From Datisca glomerata (Eukaryota > Streptophyta > Magnoliopsida > Cucurbitales > Datiscaceae): DNA of 64,000 nucleotides. Positions 54,840 through 64,000 of the stretch are shown here, in pieces (within the stretch, counting starts at the first letter, position 1; each line of letters opens with the position of its first letter). Both the position numbers and the translations under genes were made by a program. The notes under the pieces were generated by a model. The model had not been told where the DNA came from and did no database searches. It worked only from the letters and a program-made list of their open reading frames with translations. The stretch is taken from positions 62,001-126,000 of the forward strand of contig QANY01007249.1 of NCBI GenBank assembly GCA_003255025.1. The letters run 5' to 3'.

Positions 54840-55800
54840 TTATCAAGAGCAGCAACATCATTCGTCAGATGTGAAGTAGCCCTAGTATCCGTATACCACT
54901 CGGAATCAGTTGGTTCATTAACCGAAGTAGCAGCAAAGGCTTCAATCAAACCATTCGCCTTGGCTTTCTTCAGTAACTTACCGAGTTTATGTCATTTCTT
55001 GGCAGTGTGCCTCTCTTTACCACACCACTGACAGGTAACGCCCGGAGTCTTGGAAAATTTTCCAAAAGCGGACGAAGAGAAGGCAGGATTTGGGCAACCA
55101 GAAGAAGCACTCGAAGAAGAAGAACCTTGTTGGGCAACAAGAACTGACTGTGAGGATGAGTCAACATGAAGGGACCGAGAGAAAAGCTCATGGCTGAGGG
55201 CTTTCGGTACCAAGTTGGCGAAAGAAGGCAGCGGCAACTGTGACAACATTGAGGTAGAAAAAATTTTGTAATCTGATCCAAGACCACGAAGAAACCAATG
55301 TACCTTATTTGTGTCATCACTAAGCTAATCACACAGAGAATGAAAAGAACGAGCATATTCAGCAACACCATGAGAGCCTCATTGCATCAGCTGGAGTTCG
55401 TCTTTCAATTGAATCTCCCGAGTCTTAGTGTGTGAAAAAGAGGTTTCAAGAGCTAGCCAAGCATCACGAGTAGTAGAGCAATCCACAATTTCAGCCATAC
55501 ATTCCTCAGTGAAAAAGGCATAAAGAAGATTGAGTATTAGCCGATCATGTGCGTGCTATTTCTTGTAAGCAGGATTCGGAACGAGATCAGTACCCTGGAG
55601 AATCTGAGCAGAAGGTGCCGGAGAAGACCCATCCAGATAACCCATTAAATCCTGACTTTTCAATAAAGGAATAAATTGACGACGCTACAAGAGGTAATTT
55701 GTGGGAGTGAGTTTGATGGTCACCATGTGAACCATCGTATTGAGCGGAAGCTGGTTGGTGAAAGGATCAACCATGAAAGCTTGAAAAAAAAAGATTCCGG
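54840..55800 (-). pseudogene. Copia C gag and protease remnant
   Basis: Gag text is broken by stops. The zinc knuckle reads CQWCGKERHTAKK, but the last cysteine codon is now TGA (54992-54994). The protease signature that should read DSGA reads DTRATSHL near 54,880. Both changes would abolish function. Confidence 0.8.
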
Positions 55801-55819
55801 CAAGGATTTGACCGACTGG

Positions 55820-55830
55820 CTTTGATACCA
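55820..55830 (-). promoter_or_regulatory. Primer-binding site of Copia C
   Basis: The minus strand reads TGGTATCAAAG just inside the right LTR, one base different from the initiator-Met complement TGGTATCAGAG. Confidence 0.85.
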
Positions 55831-56055
55831 TGTAAAGGAAATGCCTCAAGCGTAAATGCTATGAGGTGATCTTTATTTATACAATAAAACTGTACAACTA
55901 TAAACAAGAAAATAACTATAAACAAGGAAATAATTTGAATATATACAATAAACGGCAATCTTCTATAATTAAGGTGAATTAGTGATAGGAGCTAGAATCA
56001 TGGAGAATCAACTATATCTTGGTCACAATCAGGGGAAGCGGATTCTCCTTTAATA
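55831..56055 (-). repeat. 5' LTR of Copia C
   Basis: The partner of 51967-52160. The plus strand begins TGTAAAGGAAATGCC and ends CCTTTAATA. Confidence 0.9.
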
Positions 56056-56060
56056 CTTTC

Positions 56061-56746
56061 AACTCAAACATAGCACTCTAACACATATTTGTGTTCTTTA
56101 ATACCTTTGAATACAACGAGAAATAGCAAATATTTGTGTTTCTTTTATTTAGAATGATATGGTAATTGAATTAGTGTCATTTTGCGACAAAATATTATTA
56201 ATATGTTTGATTAGAAATTATGATGTATAGAATAATTGATAGCCATTTAAGATGGTTATTTGTTATGTTTAAAAAAGTATAATTTCGTGATAAATCTATA
56301 AAAAATAACTTTATAAGGAGTTTAATTACCTCCTCAACATTGCTTTGCCCTTCATAATTCATGATTGCTTCCTCTTTTGAGACAATTCAATTGACTTCTC
56401 AAAAGATATAATAGAATTACCAACATATAAATAAGGATTGCACCAAATTTTTTTAAAGACCACTCTCAAAAAACAAGGTAATTCAACTACAAGAAGACCT
56501 CAATTACACGTACCAAACAACCCCATAAGGAAAGCTATATGTATCATCCTATTGGCTATTCTTTACTTTATTTAAATAAAAATAAAATACAGATCTATCT
56601 CTCTGCAATCATTACTCTAAAATTTTTACCATTTCTGGTTGAACAGTCCAAATAAAGAATGATGTTCGAGAATAGATCAACCCCTCTCCTAGCAGAAGGA
56701 TGTAGGTTGACGATGGGCACCTATAAGTCGGGCACATTATTCAAAG
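56061..56746. other. 3' flank and probable 3' UTR of the reductase gene
   Basis: AT-rich, no gene. The part nearest 56746 should be transcribed as the 3' UTR of the minus-strand reductase gene. Confidence 0.5.
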
Positions 56747-61789
<5,043 letters not shown>

Positions 61790-62300
61790 CAATCTACGTA
61801 CTGAAAAAGGGAAAAACCCACCACGAAGAGAAAGCGACAGAGCAATCAGAAACTACGAAACAAAAAAAATAGCTCTTCTGAATGGACTAAGTGTGAAGAA
61901 ATTGGACCTGAAGGCATTGAAATTCAGAGGGTGAAGGGGATTGATATAATAATAATAATAGAGAAGGAGTTGAATAAACTATTAGTTAAAGGAGGTGGCT
62001 CTAGATGAACTCCAAGAGTCATGAAAGAGAGAGGAGTTGTGAGAATTTGGGGGAGGGCTGTAGACATGGGGACGAGCAGTTGGCGCAGAGGCAAGTGGGT
62101 AATTTTACAATTTCTAGCGCTATGCCATTGGTCTCTTTGCAATCCTTTGGGATCGTCATGACTCTCGGCACTTGTCAGTTACTTGGGATTTGGAGATGAT
62201 GAAGAAGGGGAAACCATGTCGTTTTAATCAAAGAATACTTTGGATGGTTAGTTGTGAAAATCTTAAGATTAATTGAACAAGAACAAAATATTATTTATTA
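61790..62300 (-). promoter_or_regulatory. 5' UTR and promoter region of the reductase gene
   Basis: Upstream of the ATG, 21 codons are open in the reductase frame back to a TAG, without an ATG. Further up, the minus strand has pyrimidine-rich sequence, a TATTATTATTATATCAATCC run near 61,940-61,960 that could act as a weak TATA region, and GACCAATGG (a CCAAT word) near 62,125. The transcription start is not determined. Confidence 0.4.
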
Positions 62301-63275
62301 TAAATAAAAGTGAAAGAATCTGAAGTTGTGAGAATCTTAAGATTACATTCATTTGATTTAATAGAAGCCATCCATAAAAACTTGCCATAACTTCGTGAAA
62401 TAAAATGGAGGATAAAATATATTTTTGCCTCCTACAATTTTAGATAAATTTTAAATTTAACTCTTCACTTTAAAAAGGTAACAATCAACACCCTACAATT
62501 TAGTTATCGTTCTACATTAGACCTTCCGTCAATGTTTAGCTAACAAAGACACACAGACCATTAACACCTTACACCGTCGCCAATTACGTGAATTAGTTTA
62601 AATACGTGGAATTTAAAATTACGACACTGTCATCTATGTCCTTCGTTTTTTACCAACTAAAATATTAAACACTTCTTCTTCCTTAATCAAATCTCTCTCC
62701 TCATCTCTATTCCAAAAAAAATCACTGACTCATTTCCAACATCTCTCTCTAAACTTTCCCTTTCTAGCTCTTAGGGCATTTTTAGTCGAATCTAGCTCAC
62801 TTGTTCTAGCAATTTCAGGAGATGACATGTGTTGAGAAATGAACTCGCAGAATCAATCAATGCCCAATCATTTATGCTCGATCTGTTGCAAAAACACAAT
62901 GTTCCGCGGGTGAGTTCTCATTCTTTTCTTCACCACTTTCTCTTAGTTTGTACATTTGGTTTGATTTAAGCTTGGTTTGTTGTGCATGTGAAATCTCCTA
63001 CTACTATATGTGGGAATGTTTTAGATTGGGGTGGAATTTGTACGCGACTCATTTGTATAGAAATTCGTTGGATTTGCCTTTTTGGGTTTAATATCGAGAC
63101 TTGGAATAAGCTACTTACTATTCCACATTGTTTAGAGGTCGATTTTTGAATCAAATGGGATACATCAATGAAGAGTCATCTAGTCATCGGACAAGTCTTG
63201 GGAATGTGGAGGTCAAACGTGGAGGAAAAGATGAGCACTCTCAACAATCTAGACAGTGACAACGGCCGATAAACA
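62301..63275. other. Noncoding DNA with possible transposon end
   Basis: No firm gene. The stretch 62,430-62,640 (CCTCCTACAATTTTAGATAA, later CACCCTACAATTTAGTTAT) looks like terminal sequence of a DNA transposon. A short exon-like phrase (MPNHLCSICCKNTMFRG followed by GTGAG) lies at 62,860-62,915, too short to name. Confidence 0.35.
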
Positions 63276-64000
63276 CCCCCCATGGGGCTGCCAATGAGAT
63301 ACTCGTTATGGTGCTAGCTATGGTGATTTTTCATATGAAGCTTAATGAGTGAGAGAGGGAGAGAGTGAGTGAGCTCCATGATAAATGTGTTTCTCAATGT
63401 AAAAATTTCTAGCCCTCTTTATAAAGAAAATGAGGGGTAAATCCTATTTTATGATGGTCAATTAATGATTGACAAGTGTATATAGAAGCCAGCAAATAGA
63501 ATGCTACCACATGTCTCTAGGTTCATCCTCAATGAGAGGACAACGTGTCTAAAGTCTACTGAGGAGGTCGTGACATTAGACCGACACAATGAACCTCATC
63601 ATAATCCTACCAAGCCATATGCTTCCAATTCATTCTCAATGCGGTAAGGGTCCGTCCAAGTCTTGCCACTTGACTTAACGATTAATGGTAAATAATCACG
63701 GGGGTCTGACCGGGGTGAGTGGACCCAACGGGTATGTCAGGGACAAAAATCCACGTAAAACATTAGTCCTCTATGCAAGTTCAAACGTGTAGCACTTGAA
63801 CTTGTGCCTAGTCTCGGTGTGTGTTGTGATCTTACTCGGTGAGTCATATGTTCAACCACGATGACATACGTTCCTTTATTAAATCAGTCATATAAGGTCA
63901 TATTTGTTGTTGGAGCCTCCAGTTGGATGCGATGATACACCAATTACTTTTATTCAGCCTCTAGTAAGAGTACAAAAAGTAGTTGGCTATAACGAGCCTT
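63276..64000 (-). mobile_element. LTR-like sequence running off the window
   Basis: The minus strand has TTTATAAAGAGGGC near 63,420-63,430 followed by a leader of CTCACTCACTCTCTCCCTCTC. This is the same layout (TATA, then CT-rich leader) as at 44,660-44,530. GC-rich flanking text up to 64000 resembles a U3. No coding frame; the second LTR or internal region would be outside the window. Confidence 0.35.

Larger units (their letters stand above)
51967..56055 (-). mobile_element. Copia LTR retrotransposon C, RT core deleted
   Basis: A 5-bp target duplication CTTTC flanks it (51962-51966 and 56056-56060). LTRs are 194 bp (left) and 225 bp (right); the right one has an extra ~13-bp piece and a ~20-bp local duplication. 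Primer-binding and polypurine sites are present. gag-pol is in minus orientation with stops and frameshifts, and the reverse-transcriptase core is missing. It ends about 690 bp downstream of the reductase stop codon. Confidence 0.93.

Overview
The window is nuclear DNA from a flowering plant. Supporting evidence: intron-rich genes with GT-AG splice sites, plant LTR retrotransposons primed by initiator-Met tRNA, a Mutator-like element with a DUF1985 open frame, and a long insert of plant mitochondrial DNA. The protein sequences look eudicot, and the MULE and both host genes remind me of cucurbit sequences, but the family assignment is inference only.

Only two host genes are convincing, both on the minus strand. 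One encodes a small heavy-metal-associated (HMA) isoprenylated protein (HIPP; last two exons at 38,587-39,387). The other is a complete 16-exon gene for a chloroplast/mitochondrial monodehydroascorbate reductase (56,747-61,789), an enzyme of the ascorbate-glutathione cycle. All 16 exons join in phase to give 489 codons plus a stop.

The rest is layered mobile DNA. 1-7 kb: a decayed Mutator-like element with convergent DUF1985 and MuDR-transposase remnants and four blocks of palindromic CTACACGA-type repeats. 7-21.4 kb: a nuclear copy of mitochondrial DNA (NUMT) holding fragments of mitochondrial LSU rRNA, nad2, ccmB, a group II maturase-like reverse transcriptase and a Ty3/gypsy reverse transcriptase, plus two plastid-derived pieces (rpl2 intron/exon 2, and trnI-trnA-rrn23), so DNA from three genomes is nested. 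21.4-22.1 kb: a 675-bp element with perfect 9-bp target duplications. 22.1-27.3 kb: a degenerate Copia element. 27.3-37.3 kb: a decayed LINE split by a young Copia element (28,586-33,520, intact 1,457-aa gag-pol, TSD CAAAC) and by a 2.2-kb terminal-inverted-repeat element.

42.6-45.4 kb is an LTR-like region with two adjacent tandem arrays of 24/25-bp and exactly 60-bp period. 45.4-49.6 kb is a deleted gypsy element with a 2.2-kb LTR and TSD TCAAC. 52.0-56.1 kb is a Copia element with its reverse-transcriptase core deleted (TSD CTTTC), lying about 0.7 kb downstream of the reductase gene. The last 0.7 kb looks like the start of another LTR.

All family assignments come from reading motifs by eye; no database search was run. 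Element ends supported by target-site duplications are firm; the others are approximate.
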